64,000 nt of DNA from Mycolicibacter icosiumassiliensis (GCF_900078685.2 NZ_LT546166.1:1601467-1665466); one strand, 5' to 3'; counted from the first letter of the stretch, positions 28,388-37,796 are shown. Notes: a model not told the origin generated them from the letters alone. Made by a program: numbers and translations.

Positions 28388-28843
28388 TCAGTCGTCGATC
28401 GTCGGGTCGATGACGGTGGGCTCGACATCTAAGTAGGTGGCGACTTGGGCCACCAGAATCTCGTGCAATAAATCACCGAGCTCTGTGCTGTCGTTCGCGC
28501 GTTGCTCGATCGGCTTGCGGAACAGCAAGATTCGGGCGCGCGTCGGATTGCCCCGAACATCCACCCCGGCGGGAATCAAACGGGCCAGCGGAATTGGTCC
28601 GTCCGCGACCACTTCTGGCGGCCACTGCACGCTGTCGGGATCCTTGGCAGCGATCCGCGGGATCTCATCGACCGCGACATCGAGAGCCGTCAACCGTTGC
28701 TTCCACCGTTGTTCGATCGGCTCGTAGGCCTCCAACACCGCCATGTCGAAGCGCTCCGCGCGGGTGCGCCAGCCCGGGACGGTTGGCGGCAACAGCGGCC
28801 CGCGGGTTTCGCGGCCGCGCCTGCGGCGACGCGTGGCGATCAC
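28388..28843 (-). CDS. Metallopeptidase-like protein (Rv3259-type)
   Basis: A protein of about 151 residues: a basic N-terminus (RRRRRGRETRGPLLPP) and a small domain ending in GDLLHEILVAQVATYLDVEP. It corresponds to the minimal zincin-like family next to whiB2 in mycobacteria (Rv3259). The classical HExxH zinc site is not complete: the sequence reads HEILV, so catalytic activity is doubtful unless another ligand serves. GTG 28843 is the best start I can see, but the N-terminus is uncertain. It is divergent from the DUF3499 gene. Confidence 0.75.
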   Translation of the reverse strand: MIATRRRRRGRETRGPLLPPTVPGWRTRAERFDMAVLEAYEPIEQRWKQRLTALDVAVDEIPRIAAKDPDSVQWPPEVVADGPIPLARLIPAGVDVRGNPTRARILLFRKPIEQRANDSTELGDLLHEILVAQVATYLDVEPTVIDPTIDD

Positions 28844-28933
28844 GCAGAAGATGGTAACGGTTGTGCATAGGGTGCCGGCCCATTGCGCGTGTCCGGCGCC
28901 GCGGGGGCGCGCGGCCACGATAGCCTCACGGGC

Positions 28934-29374
28934 GTGAACGTTCCCCGCCGTTGCTGCCGGCCAGGGTGTCCGCACTATGCGGTGGCGACGCTGACGTTCG
29001 TCTACTCGGACTCCACCGCCGTGGTCGGCCCGCTGGCGACTGCCGCTGAGCCGCATTCCTGGGACCTGTGCTTCAGCCACGCAGGCCGGATCACCGCCCC
29101 GCGCGGCTGGGAACTGGTCCGTCATCCCGGCCCCTGGGTGTCCCCGGAAGAGGATGACCTGATTGCGCTCGCCGAGGCGGTTCGCGAACGCGAATCCGGG
29201 CGGGCGGCCCCGGCCAACGGGTGGTACCCGCAGGGCAATCCGGTCGACTCCCCGACCCGGCCAGCGCCCGCCGCTGGACCCGGTGGTGGTGTGCTGGCAC
29301 CTCCCGGTCCGCCCGGCAAGACCAATGGTCGGCGCCGTGGCCACTTGCGTGTGTTGCCAGACCCGTCGGACTGA
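28934..29374 (+). CDS. DUF3499 protein (Rv3258c-type)
   Basis: A 146-residue protein starting VNVPRRCCRPGCPHYAVATLTFVYSD. The paired cysteines at the N-terminus together with LCFSHAGRITAPRGW suggest a small metal-binding fold of the DUF3499 family, found across actinobacteria at this position before phosphomannomutase. The last 60 residues are Pro/Gly-rich and poorly structured. The function is not known. GTG 28934 is chosen as the first start before the cysteine motif. Confidence 0.8.
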   Translation: MNVPRRCCRPGCPHYAVATLTFVYSDSTAVVGPLATAAEPHSWDLCFSHAGRITAPRGWELVRHPGPWVSPEEDDLIALAEAVRERESGRAAPANGWYPQGNPVDSPTRPAPAAGPGGGVLAPPGPPGKTNGRRRGHLRVLPDPSD

Positions 29375-29432
29375 TCGCCGGTTCCGGGCTAGGCTTGAGC
29401 GTCAAGAGTCCACTGCGTCAGGAGCCCTGTCC

Positions 29433-30848
29433 ATGTCTCGGCCCGCTGCGGCTGTCCACCGTGTGATCAAGGCGTACGACGTACGCGGCCTGGTCGGTTC
29501 GGAGATCGATGAATCCCTCGTCACCGAGGTCGGGTCTGCGTTTGCCCGGCTGATGGCAGAAGAAGGGGCCCGGCAGGTGGTGATCGGCCACGACATGCGG
29601 GACAGTTCGCCAATGCTGTCGGCGGCGTTCGCCGAGGGGGTGGTTGCCCGCGGTCTGGATGTGGTCCGGATCGGGCTGGCGTCGACCGACCAGCTCTATT
29701 TCGCCTCCGGGGCGCTGGACTGCCCGGGTGCGATGTTCACCGCCAGCCACAACCCGGCCGCCTACAACGGCATCAAGCTCTGCCGGGCGGGTGCCAAGCC
29801 GGTGGGTGCGGACAGCGGCCTGGGCCGGATCCGCGATGAGCTGATCGCCGGTATCGACCCGGTCGGCGACGGCCACGGATCGCGCGGCAGCATCACCGAC
29901 CGCGACGTGCTGGCCGACTATGCGGCATTCCTGCACTCGCTGGTCGACATCTCCGGTCTGCGTCCGCTGCGGGTGGCCGTGGACGCCGGCAACGGGATGG
30001 CGGGCCACACCGCGCCGGCGGTGTTCGGATCGGTTGGTGCGATCACGCTGCTGCCGCTGTACTTCGAGCTGGACGGCAACTTCCCCAACCACGAGGCCAA
30101 CCCGCTGGATCCGGCAAACCTGGTGGATCTGCAGGCATTCGTGCGCGAGCAGGGCGCCGACATCGGCCTGGCCTTCGATGGCGACGCCGACCGGTGCTTC
30201 GTGATCGACGAGCGCGGCGAGCCGGTGTCGCCGTCGGCGGTGACCGGTCTGGTGGCAGCCCGTGAATTGGCCCGCGAGCCCGGTGCGACGGTGATCCACA
30301 ACCTGATCACCTCGCACGCCGTGCCGGAACTGGTCACCGAGCGCGGCGGCACTCCGCTGCGGTCGCGGGTCGGGCACTCCTTCATCAAGGGGCTGATGGC
30401 GCAGACCGGGGCCATCTTCGGCGGGGAGCACTCGGCGCACTACTACTTCCGGGACTTCTGGGGCGCCGACTCGGGCATGCTGGCCGCCCTGCACGTTCTG
30501 GCCGCGCTCGGCGAACAGCAGCGGCCGCTGTCGGAGCTGACCGCCGACTACCAGCGTTACGCGGCGTCCGGAGAGATCAATTTCACCGTCTCCGATGCGC
30601 AGGCCTGCGTGGATGCGGTGGTCTCCTCGTTCGGTGACCAGGTGTCCGTGGACCACCTCGATGGCGTGACCGTCGACCTGGGTGCGGGCAGCTGGTTCAA
30701 CCTGCGCAGCTCCAACACCGAGCCGCTGCTGCGGCTCAACGTCGAGGCGCCCGACGCTGCCGCGGTGGACGCGGTGGTGGCCCAAGTGTCCGAAAAGATC
30801 GCCCAGCAAGGCCGAGCCGTCGGCGCCGCGGAGAAGTCGCGTCCGTGA
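29433..30848 (+). CDS. manB: Phosphomannomutase/phosphoglucomutase
   Basis: A 471-residue alpha-D-phosphohexomutase that interconverts mannose-6-phosphate and mannose-1-phosphate. Diagnostic loops are the phosphoserine loop FTASHNPAAYNGIK, the metal loop AFDGDADRCFVID, the sugar loop GGEHSAHYYF and the C-terminal phosphate loop RSSNTEPLLRLN. The length agrees with the mycobacterial enzyme. It supplies mannose for GDP-mannose, and hence for PIM, LAM and glycolipids. It overlaps the next gene by four bases and is in one operon with tobH-like and manA. Confidence 0.95.
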   Translation: MSRPAAAVHRVIKAYDVRGLVGSEIDESLVTEVGSAFARLMAEEGARQVVIGHDMRDSSPMLSAAFAEGVVARGLDVVRIGLASTDQLYFASGALDCPGAMFTASHNPAAYNGIKLCRAGAKPVGADSGLGRIRDELIAGIDPVGDGHGSRGSITDRDVLADYAAFLHSLVDISGLRPLRVAVDAGNGMAGHTAPAVFGSVGAITLLPLYFELDGNFPNHEANPLDPANLVDLQAFVREQGADIGLAFDGDADRCFVIDERGEPVSPSAVTGLVAARELAREPGATVIHNLITSHAVPELVTERGGTPLRSRVGHSFIKGLMAQTGAIFGGEHSAHYYFRDFWGADSGMLAALHVLAALGEQQRPLSELTADYQRYAASGEINFTVSDAQACVDAVVSSFGDQVSVDHLDGVTVDLGAGSWFNLRSSNTEPLLRLNVEAPDAAAVDAVVAQVSEKIAQQGRAVGAAEKSRP

Positions 30849-31981
30849 CCGCGTTCTCCGGCTCGTTCTCCACCGTGGACCTCGATGACACCGAGGCCCT
30901 GCTGGCGGCTGACCGCGACGGTGCGCTGTGGGCCACCGCGATGGCCGGGGCGCAGGTACGCGCCACCGCCGCAGCCGTCGATGAGGGCGCCTTGGACGGC
31001 GTGCGCAGCGAGAGCCGTGACTACCCGCCGCGGACGATCATCTGGCTGTCCACTCGCGGTACCGCGGCTACGGCCGGGAGCCTGCTGGCCGCCACCCGCG
31101 GCGATTCGGCGCGCGCACCGCTGGTGCTGGCCGCCGAGGCCCCGCCGTGGATCGGGTCGCTGGACGTACTGATCGTCGCCGGCGACGACCCGGGCGATCC
31201 GGCGCTGGTCGCCGCGGCCGCGGCTGGAGTACGTCGGGGCGCCCGGGTGGTGGTGGTCGCGCCCTATGAGGGCCCGCTGCGTGACGCCACCGCCGGCCGG
31301 GTCGCCGTGCTCGAACCGCGGATCGCCGTCTCGGCGGAGTTCGCCCTGCCGCGCTACCTGGCCGCCGGGCTGGCCATCATGGACGCCCTGGAGGTGGCGG
31401 CCGCACCGACCGACTTGGGCGCACTGGCCGACGAGCTGGACGCCGAGGCGCTGCGCAACAGTGCCGCGCGTGAGCTGTTCACCAACCCGGCGAAGATGCT
31501 GGCGAACCGCATCGTCGGCCGCGACATCGCGTTGGCCGGTGACTGTGCGGCGACCCTGGCGCTGGCGCGGCACGGCAGCGCGGTGATGCTGCGGATCGGC
31601 CGGACCACGGTGGCGGCGAGCGGGCTCGCCGACGCGGTGAGTGCACTGCGGGCCCGGTCCGGTGGTGGCCGCGACGTCGCCGACATCTTTCACGACGAGC
31701 AGATCGACGGCCCGGCCGTGGACCGGTTGCGGGTGCTGGCCCTGACGCTGGCCGCCGAGCGGACCGTGGTGGCGGCCCGAATCAACGGCCTGCACGACGT
31801 CGACCTGGTTGCCGCCGGGGACGTGCCGGTGGCACCGGGCGCCGCGGAGGAAACCGCGAACCCGGCTGTGCCGGTGGTGGGGCTGACGCCGACCGGCCCG
31901 GGCCGGGCCGAACAGCAGCTTGCGGTGTTGGCGGTGCGGTTGGAGATGGCCGCCGCCTACGTGCGACTTTTGCGGGGTTGA
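30845..31981 (+). CDS. TobH-like SIS-fold protein (Rv3256c-type)
   Basis: A 378-residue protein always found between phosphomannomutase and manA in mycobacteria. It contains sugar-isomerase (SIS)-like segments such as VLIVAGDDPGDPALVAAA and GARVVVVAPYEGPLRDA but lacks obvious isomerase catalytic residues. Members are called TobH-like or bifunctional phosphoglucose/phosphomannose isomerase-like. GTG 30845 overlaps the manB stop (GTGA), and nine bases separate its stop from the manA start, so the three are one translationally linked set for mannose-phosphate metabolism. Its precise role is inferred only from this context. Confidence 0.85.
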   Translation: MTAFSGSFSTVDLDDTEALLAADRDGALWATAMAGAQVRATAAAVDEGALDGVRSESRDYPPRTIIWLSTRGTAATAGSLLAATRGDSARAPLVLAAEAPPWIGSLDVLIVAGDDPGDPALVAAAAAGVRRGARVVVVAPYEGPLRDATAGRVAVLEPRIAVSAEFALPRYLAAGLAIMDALEVAAAPTDLGALADELDAEALRNSAARELFTNPAKMLANRIVGRDIALAGDCAATLALARHGSAVMLRIGRTTVAASGLADAVSALRARSGGGRDVADIFHDEQIDGPAVDRLRVLALTLAAERTVVAARINGLHDVDLVAAGDVPVAPGAAEETANPAVPVVGLTPTGPGRAEQQLAVLAVRLEMAAAYVRLLRG

Positions 31982-31989
31982 CGGGAACA

Positions 31990-33243
31990 GTGGAACAACT
32001 ACGCGGTGCGATACGGACCTACGCCTGGGGCTCGAGGACAGCTATCGCCGAGTTCACCGGTCGGCCGGTTCCGGCGGCGCATCCCGAGGCCGAGCTCTGG
32101 CTGGGTGCACACCCGGGAGATCCGGCCTGCCTGGAGACCGACACCGGCGAAGTGTCGTTGCTCAAGGTTCTGACCCGCGACCCGGAGGGCCAGCTGGGCC
32201 CGGTGGCCCAGGCACGCTTCGGTGACCGGCTGCCGTTCCTGGTCAAGGTGCTGGCCGCCGACGAGCCCTTGTCGCTGCAGGCCCACCCCAGCGCCATGCA
32301 GGCGATCGAGGGCTACGAACGCGAGGAGCGGCTCGGGGTCCCGGTATCCTCGCCGATCCGCAACTACCGCGACACCAGTCACAAACCGGAACTGCTGGTG
32401 GCGCTGCAGCCATTCGAGGCGCTGGCCGGCTTCCGGCCGGTGGCGCGCACCATCGACCTGTTGCGGGCGCTGGCGGTGTCCGACCTGGATCCGTTCATCG
32501 ACCTGCTCGGCGGCCCGTCCGGCAACGGTCAATCCGATGTGCAGTCCGACGCCGACGGACTCCGGGCGCTGTTCACCACCTGGATCACCGCACCCCAACC
32601 CGACCTGGACGTGTTGGTGCCCGCCGTGCTCGAAGGAGCCATCCAGTACCTCAGTTCCGAGGCCGGCGAGTTCTCCGCCGAGGCCAAGACGGTGCTCGAA
32701 CTGGGGGAGCGGTATCCCGGGGATGCCGGGGTGCTGGCCTCGCTGCTGCTCAATCGGGTCAGCCTGGCGCCCGGCGAGGCCATCTTCGTATCGGCCGGCA
32801 ACTTGCACACCTACCTGCATGGCGTAGGCCTGGAGGTGATGGCCAACTCCGACAACGTGCTTCGTGGCGGACTGACGCCCAAGCACGTCGACGTCCCCGA
32901 GTTGCTGCGGGTGCTGGATTTCACCCCCACCACCGAGGAGATGCTGCGGCCGGCCACCTATACCGACGGACTCGAGGTGGTCTACCAGACCCCCGCCGAG
33001 GAATTCGCGCTGTCGCGCCTGAAGCTCGACGGCACCCACCTCGGCCACGAGGTGGACGCGCCGGCGCGCCATGACGGTCCGCAGATTCTGCTGTGCACCG
33101 AAGGCTCAATCACCGTGCACGCCAAGTCCAAGACGCTGACGTTGCACCGGGGCGAGTCGGCCTGGGTGCCCTGCGACGACGGGCCGATCCGGCTGCTCGC
33201 CCAGAAACCGGCCGCCGTATTCCGGGCGACGATAGGCCTCTAG
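31990..33243 (+). CDS. manA: Mannose-6-phosphate isomerase, class I
   Basis: A 417-residue cupin enzyme that converts fructose-6-phosphate to mannose-6-phosphate with zinc. Metal-ligand motifs are visible: LSLQAHPS (the QxH pair), HKPELLVAL (Glu), and later GNLHTYLHGVGLEVMANSDNVLRGGLT (His). The C-terminal cupin has GPQILLCTEGSITVH. GTG 31990 (MEQLRGAIRTYAWG) matches the start of its mycobacterial counterparts; an upstream TTG would add four residues. It ends two bases before the transporter gene that follows. Confidence 0.95.
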   Translation: MEQLRGAIRTYAWGSRTAIAEFTGRPVPAAHPEAELWLGAHPGDPACLETDTGEVSLLKVLTRDPEGQLGPVAQARFGDRLPFLVKVLAADEPLSLQAHPSAMQAIEGYEREERLGVPVSSPIRNYRDTSHKPELLVALQPFEALAGFRPVARTIDLLRALAVSDLDPFIDLLGGPSGNGQSDVQSDADGLRALFTTWITAPQPDLDVLVPAVLEGAIQYLSSEAGEFSAEAKTVLELGERYPGDAGVLASLLLNRVSLAPGEAIFVSAGNLHTYLHGVGLEVMANSDNVLRGGLTPKHVDVPELLRVLDFTPTTEEMLRPATYTDGLEVVYQTPAEEFALSRLKLDGTHLGHEVDAPARHDGPQILLCTEGSITVHAKSKTLTLHRGESAWVPCDDGPIRLLAQKPAAVFRATIGL

Positions 33244-33244
33244 G

Positions 33245-34186
33245 GTGTCGTCCTCCGGTAGCGCCAAGGCCATCGTCGCGGCCCTGACGGCCAACGGCGG
33301 TATCGCGGTGGCGAAGTTCGTCGGCTACCTGGTCACCGGCAGCGCCGCCATGCTTGCCGAAGCGGTGCACTCGGTGGTCGACACCTCGAATCAGGCGCTG
33401 CTGCTGTTCGGCCAGCGGGCCGCCACCAAGGCGCCCGACGCGCTGCACCCATTCGGGCACGGCCGCAGCCGCTACTTCTGGTCGTTCGTGGTGGCGCTGG
33501 TGCTATTCAGCCTGGGTTCGATGTTCGCGCTCTACGAGGGCTACGAGAAGGTTCGCCACCCGGTCGAGTTGAGCTCACCGGTGGTGGCGATCGCGATCCT
33601 GGCGGTAGCGATCGGGTTGGAGACCTACAGTTTTCGGACTGCGATCACGCAGTCGCGCCCGTTGAAGGGTCAGGGCAGCTGGTGGCGGTTTCTGCGTACC
33701 TCCCGCAATCCCGAGCTTCCGGTAGTCCTGTTGGAGGACACCGCGGCGCTGATCGGTCTGGCGCTGGCGCTGATCGGGGTGGGGCTGAGCGTGGTCACCG
33801 GAAACCCGGTGTGGGACGGCGTGAGCACCCTGGGCATCAGTGCGCTGCTGGGTGCGGTCGCCGTCTTCCTGATGGTGGAGATGCACAGCCTGCTGATCGG
33901 CGAAGGCGCCACCGCCGCCGAGGACCAGGCCATCCGCGCCGCCGTGGAGGGAACCGAGAACGTCACCCGCCTGATCCACATCCGGACCCAGTACCTGGGC
34001 CCGGACGAGATGCTGGTGGGAGCCAAGATCGCGTTGGCGCCCCAGCTCGACCTGGCCGGCGTCGCGGCCACCATCGACGCCGCCGAAGCCAACATCCGCG
34101 CGGCTGTCCCTGCGGCGCTGGTCATCTATCTCGAGCCGGATCTGGACCGCACTCCTGTGCCACACTCGGTGGAGCAGAAAGGTTGA
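33245..34186 (+). CDS. Cation diffusion facilitator transporter
   Basis: A 313-residue CDF-family exporter, probably for zinc, cobalt, iron or manganese, using the proton gradient. It has six helices with the metal sites in AEAVHSVVDTSNQALL (helix 2) and in VLLEDTAALIGLALA (helix 5), and HPFGHGRSRYFW after helix 2. The C-terminal cytoplasmic domain (from about residue 225) holds the dimer fold with HIRTQYLGPDE. In M. tuberculosis this position near manA is also a CDF gene by recall. It begins two bases after manA and overlaps or nearly abuts the Csb1-like gene, so it is part of the same transcription unit. Confidence 0.9.
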   Translation: MSSSGSAKAIVAALTANGGIAVAKFVGYLVTGSAAMLAEAVHSVVDTSNQALLLFGQRAATKAPDALHPFGHGRSRYFWSFVVALVLFSLGSMFALYEGYEKVRHPVELSSPVVAIAILAVAIGLETYSFRTAITQSRPLKGQGSWWRFLRTSRNPELPVVLLEDTAALIGLALALIGVGLSVVTGNPVWDGVSTLGISALLGAVAVFLMVEMHSLLIGEGATAAEDQAIRAAVEGTENVTRLIHIRTQYLGPDEMLVGAKIALAPQLDLAGVAATIDAAEANIRAAVPAALVIYLEPDLDRTPVPHSVEQKG

Positions 34187-34191
34187 TCGCT

Positions 34192-35265
34192 TTGTCCAAA
34201 CTGTCCTACCGACAGCTCACCGCCGCGTGCCAGGCCGGCGGCGGGAGCACCCTGAGCGTGTCCACCGAGCTGGCGCCGGCCGGGGGAGCCCACGCCGCGG
34301 TCAGCCCGGCCCCCCGCGCCGGGCGCTCTGCGTCGGCCGCCGAGACCCGGCTGATCGATGGGGTACCGACCGCGACGGTGCTGATCGATGACAACCAGAG
34401 TCAGGTCCAGCGCGTCGAAGCCGCGATCCTGCAGGGCATCCGTGATCAGCATCCACTGTTGAGCCTGGTGCCGCGGATGGAAGTCTCCTACGACGGCGGC
34501 CGGTTGGTGTATACCGATCTTGAGCTGCCGCAACGGATTTTCGACGGACACTTTCTCACCGGCTCCATCGACGGCAAGCCCGCGATCGCCCACCCCGCCT
34601 ACCGAGTGGCCCGCGAGAGCACGCCAGACAATGCGCGTGCGCTGTTGGAATTGAGCCCCGGCAGTTTGGTGTTCGGTGCGATCGACGCCGCCCTCGGCAC
34701 CGGCCAAAGCCGTTTCCGCGGAGTGCTGTCCGGCGAGATCATCGGCGTACTCGTCGACGGTGCATCGGCGGACTCTCGTGCAGTGTCCGACACCGGTGTG
34801 TGCTGTAGCCGGATCCTTCGCACCCAGGTGCTCAGCTTCGCCGCACTGCGGCAACTGCGGTTCGACTGTGGCCCGGCCGGCGATGAGGCGGGCCGCGTCC
34901 TGCTGGCCGCCTACGCGCTGGCCGGGTTGGTGCGTTCCAACGCCGAACTGAGCATCCGGGCCAACTGCGATCTGGTGGAGACCGGCCCCACCACACTCAA
35001 ACTCGATGCCCGCGACGGGGAATTCGTCGAGTTGGCCGCGTTGTCGATCGCCGAGGCCGACAAGCTGCTGGAGCGGGCCCTGGTTGAGGCCTACCGGGAA
35101 GCCGACATCACCTGGCGCGGACAGGTGCTGCACGTCACGGGAAATTCCGCGGCCTACGCGGCCGCCCAGAACGGCGGAGCGCCGCGGGACACACCGGTGG
35201 TGCATGCGCCTCGGCGGTTTCGGTTTCCGCACTTCATCGAGAGCCGGCTGAGCACTCCGAACTGA
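34192..35265 (+). CDS. Solitary Csb1 (type I-G Cas7)-like RAMP protein
   Basis: A protein of about 357 residues resembling Csb1/Cas7, the backbone subunit of type I-G (formerly I-U) CRISPR effector complexes. Matching features are LIDGVPTATVLIDDNQSQVQ and the following RVEAAI (about 54-79), LLELSPGSLVFGAIDA (about 151-166), RFRGVLSGEIIG (about 174-185) and ILRTQVLSFAALRQLRF (about 208-224), which line up with the QSQANRxE, ALVFG and RALxSEI motifs of that family from memory. No csb2, csx17, cas3, cas1/2 or repeat array lies in the window. TTG 34192 is chosen because AGAAAGG stands nine bases before it; TTG 34183 is the alternative. It is coupled to the CDF gene upstream. Its role without other Cas proteins is unknown. 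Confidence 0.65.
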   Translation: MSKLSYRQLTAACQAGGGSTLSVSTELAPAGGAHAAVSPAPRAGRSASAAETRLIDGVPTATVLIDDNQSQVQRVEAAILQGIRDQHPLLSLVPRMEVSYDGGRLVYTDLELPQRIFDGHFLTGSIDGKPAIAHPAYRVARESTPDNARALLELSPGSLVFGAIDAALGTGQSRFRGVLSGEIIGVLVDGASADSRAVSDTGVCCSRILRTQVLSFAALRQLRFDCGPAGDEAGRVLLAAYALAGLVRSNAELSIRANCDLVETGPTTLKLDARDGEFVELAALSIAEADKLLERALVEAYREADITWRGQVLHVTGNSAAYAAAQNGGAPRDTPVVHAPRRFRFPHFIESRLSTPN

Positions 35266-35342
35266 GTCACCGAGATTCGGCGATGGACGCCCGCAAGGAG
35301 GTAACAGCGCACCGGATCCTGGTTTCTAGGTCCAGCCCCCTT

Positions 35343-36566
35343 TCAGCGCCGTGCGAATTCCGGCGCGCGTTCGGAAAATGGACCAACGGCGATAATCAGA
35401 CCGAAGACGGCTTGCACCAGGGGATTGCGCCCGAGGATCTCCGTCAACCGAGACGGGCGATGATCCGACCGAGGATCGGAGTTGCGGTTCGCGACGATTC
35501 TTGCGTGCAGCATCCCCTGCACAGTTTGAACGATCACGGTGGGCAGTGTGCGTCGCAGTTGGATCCGTGCCAAGTGACGAGTGGACAGCCTGCCAGTACG
35601 CAACGGCGGCGCGAGAATTCGCGCTGCCGCTACGGCATCGGCGATCGCCAGGTTGATGCCGATTCCGCCGGCTGGCGACATCGCATGCGCGGCATCGCCA
35701 ATGAACAAGATACCTTTGCCGTACCACCTACGTAGCCGATTCATTTGTACGTCAAGGAGTTTGACCTCCTCGAATGACGTGAGTTCGCCGACCCGATCAG
35801 CCATGCATGGTATCAACGAGGTGATATCGCGCTGCAACGCTTCGATTCCCCGGGCACGTAGGGCAGCGTCTTGCCCTTTGGAGATCTGGAGTCCGATCTG
35901 GTAGTAGTCGCCGCGGTTGGTCGTGACGCATCGGCGGTCGATGTGCGCCACCCCGGACAGCTCCGCGGGGTCGTCGAGACGGCGTGGCAATCGAAACCAC
36001 CAGATGTCCATCGGCACATCGAAGCTGCGCGGTACCAAGCCCATTGCGGAACGCAACGTGGATGAGCGGCCATCGCACGCGACGGTCAGGTCAGCACGGA
36101 GTTGCCCAACGACGCCGTCCGGGCCTCGGTACCGGACCCCTACGACACGGCCGTCGTGGCGTAGTGGCCCGACCACCTCGACGTTGTGCACCAGTCGAAA
36201 GGTCGGCTTTGCCGCTCCGGCGGTGGCTAGCAGGTCCAAGAATTCCCACTGCGGCACGATCGCGGTGCGTCGCTCCGTACGGCCGGCCTCGTTTCGCCCG
36301 CGCCCGAACCACCGGAGATTGCCGGTGCCGCTGAGGCTGTCGAGGTCTTGGCGGGGAAGCTGGGCGAACTGCTCTGCCAACCCCATATCGTCAAGCACCC
36401 GCTGGGTGCTCACGTGGACGGTGTCGCCGCGGAAATCGCGCAGGAAGTCGGCATGTTTCTCCAGCACGATCACAGCTATGCCCGCGCGCGACAGCAGCAC
36501 CCCCAACATCACGCCGGCCGGACCGCCGCCGGCAATGACACAGGTCGTCGACTCCGGAATGGTCAT
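35343..36566 (-). CDS. FAD-dependent aromatic-ring-type monooxygenase (Rv3254-type)
   Basis: A 407-residue class A flavoprotein monooxygenase. It has the N-terminal FAD loop VIAGGGPAGVMLGVLLSRAG, the middle DG motif TVACDGRSS, and the second FAD motif ILFIGDAAHAMSPAGGIGINLAIAD. The enzyme should hydroxylate an aromatic or polyketide-like compound using NAD(P)H and oxygen; the substrate is not known. By position it matches Rv3254. It lies 213 bases downstream of the PPE gene on the same strand; that gap holds nothing recognisable. It is convergent with the Csb1-like gene. Confidence 0.88.
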   Translation of the reverse strand: MTIPESTTCVIAGGGPAGVMLGVLLSRAGIAVIVLEKHADFLRDFRGDTVHVSTQRVLDDMGLAEQFAQLPRQDLDSLSGTGNLRWFGRGRNEAGRTERRTAIVPQWEFLDLLATAGAAKPTFRLVHNVEVVGPLRHDGRVVGVRYRGPDGVVGQLRADLTVACDGRSSTLRSAMGLVPRSFDVPMDIWWFRLPRRLDDPAELSGVAHIDRRCVTTNRGDYYQIGLQISKGQDAALRARGIEALQRDITSLIPCMADRVGELTSFEEVKLLDVQMNRLRRWYGKGILFIGDAAHAMSPAGGIGINLAIADAVAAARILAPPLRTGRLSTRHLARIQLRRTLPTVIVQTVQGMLHARIVANRNSDPRSDHRPSRLTEILGRNPLVQAVFGLIIAVGPFSERAPEFARR

Positions 36567-36779
36567 TCTCTCCCTTTCACCGGCAGGTGGCTCGCTTGGT
36601 TTTTCTCGTGGTTGTCGTGTCCCAGCCCAGTCGGTGCGCGTCGCACGTCGAGGTCGCCGGCCATTGGGGTTCGGGGCACCAGTGGGCCCGCATCGGTGCC
36701 GCGCAACGTGAGTAGGCCGCTCGCTTCACATCCAGAAGCCCGGTCTGCCGTACTGAAGCCGAGAATCCCGGCAGTACGA

Positions 36780-37796
36780 TCAGAGGAGGCCGTGGGCTTG
36801 ATCGCCACATCGGCGGGAAGAGCTTCTGGTTGAGGTCGCGATCGGGCTGTCTGTGGTTGCCGGCGACGGTGGTAAGTCGACGGGCTCGGCCGCAACGGCC
36901 TCTGCGCCACTAGGTAGTGCTGCGAGCGCGGCCAACCCCGCGAAGGCGCCCAGCGGCACGGTCGCTAAGAAGGCCGCCACGCTGCTGATCAACGCCGGCC
37001 CCAATAGGGGCACAGACTCCATCAGCACGAACAGGACCACGTGAAATTCGACCAGGGCTACGGCGAACAACCCGACCGGGATTGCCAGTTCGCTTGGCGC
37101 AGCCGACAAGAATCCTTGCGCCACCGCGATCACGTTGGCGAGGCTGCGCAGATGGCCTTCTGACAGCAACGAGGCAAGCGGCGATTCTCGGATCCACGTG
37201 ATAATCGAGTTCACCAGCTGCTTTACCTCCTCGGCGTAGCCCGGCGCTGCTCGGCCCGTACTGACCAGGTGCGGTGCTGGCAGAGCTGGTGGTGTCGATG
37301 CCAATGCCGCCGCCGCGACCGCCTCGTAGGTAGTCATGGTGGTAGCGGCTTGGATCCACATGCGCGCGTAGTCGGCCTCGTTGACCGCGATGGGGAGGGC
37401 ATTGACGCCGAAGAAATTGGTCGCCACCAGTACCGCGTGCGTGGCGTGATTGGCGGCCAGTTCTGCGAGAGTCGGCATGGTGGCTTCCGCTGTGGTGTAG
37501 CCGCCTGCCGCGACTTCGTGGGCAACGGCCATCGCCGCGAAACCAGCTGCGGTTTGCCGCAACGACGACGCGTAGGCGGCGTGCGCGGTCAGGTAAGCGT
37601 CCGCGGCCGGGCCCTGCCACACGGCGGTTCGGATTGTTCCGATGAGTCCGACAAGCTCGTCAGCCGCGGCGCCGTACTCAACGGAGAGGGATTTCCATGT
37701 CCGCGCTGACGCCAGCAGCGGACCTGAGCCGGGCCCGCTGAACAGCGCCTGCGCATGGACCTCGGGCGGGAATGCCATCCATATCGGCGTATTCAC
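36780..37796 (-). CDS. PPE-family protein
   Basis: A 338-residue PPE protein. The PPE domain starts MNTPIWMAFPPEVHAQALFS, with the Pro-Pro-Glu motif at residues 10-12, and has the WxG turn AVWQGPAADAY about residue 58. The C-terminal part after about 205 is hydrophobic (IPVGLFAVALVEFHVVLFVL and LGAFAGLAALAALPSG), as in PPE proteins with membrane-active tails, ending in a short Ser/Arg-rich tail. PPE proteins are exported by ESX systems with a PE partner; no PE gene is seen directly upstream, so this one is orphan here. It may be co-transcribed with the secreted protein upstream. Confidence 0.92.
   Translation of the reverse strand: MNTPIWMAFPPEVHAQALFSGPGSGPLLASARTWKSLSVEYGAAADELVGLIGTIRTAVWQGPAADAYLTAHAAYASSLRQTAAGFAAMAVAHEVAAGGYTTAEATMPTLAELAANHATHAVLVATNFFGVNALPIAVNEADYARMWIQAATTMTTYEAVAAAALASTPPALPAPHLVSTGRAAPGYAEEVKQLVNSIITWIRESPLASLLSEGHLRSLANVIAVAQGFLSAAPSELAIPVGLFAVALVEFHVVLFVLMESVPLLGPALISSVAAFLATVPLGAFAGLAALAALPSGAEAVAAEPVDLPPSPATTDSPIATSTRSSSRRCGDQAHGLL

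Noticed and set aside
34126..35232. Long minus-strand frame opposite the Csb1-like gene, and many similar long antisense frames (for example opposite pta, secA1 and ahcY)
   Set aside because: They are His/Gln/Gly-rich products typical of the antisense of high-GC genes and show no domain motifs; the sense frames carry the recognised families.
34192..35265. Possibility of a CRISPR array near the Csb1-like gene
   Set aside because: I looked for regularly spaced repeats around it and in the rest of the window and saw none.
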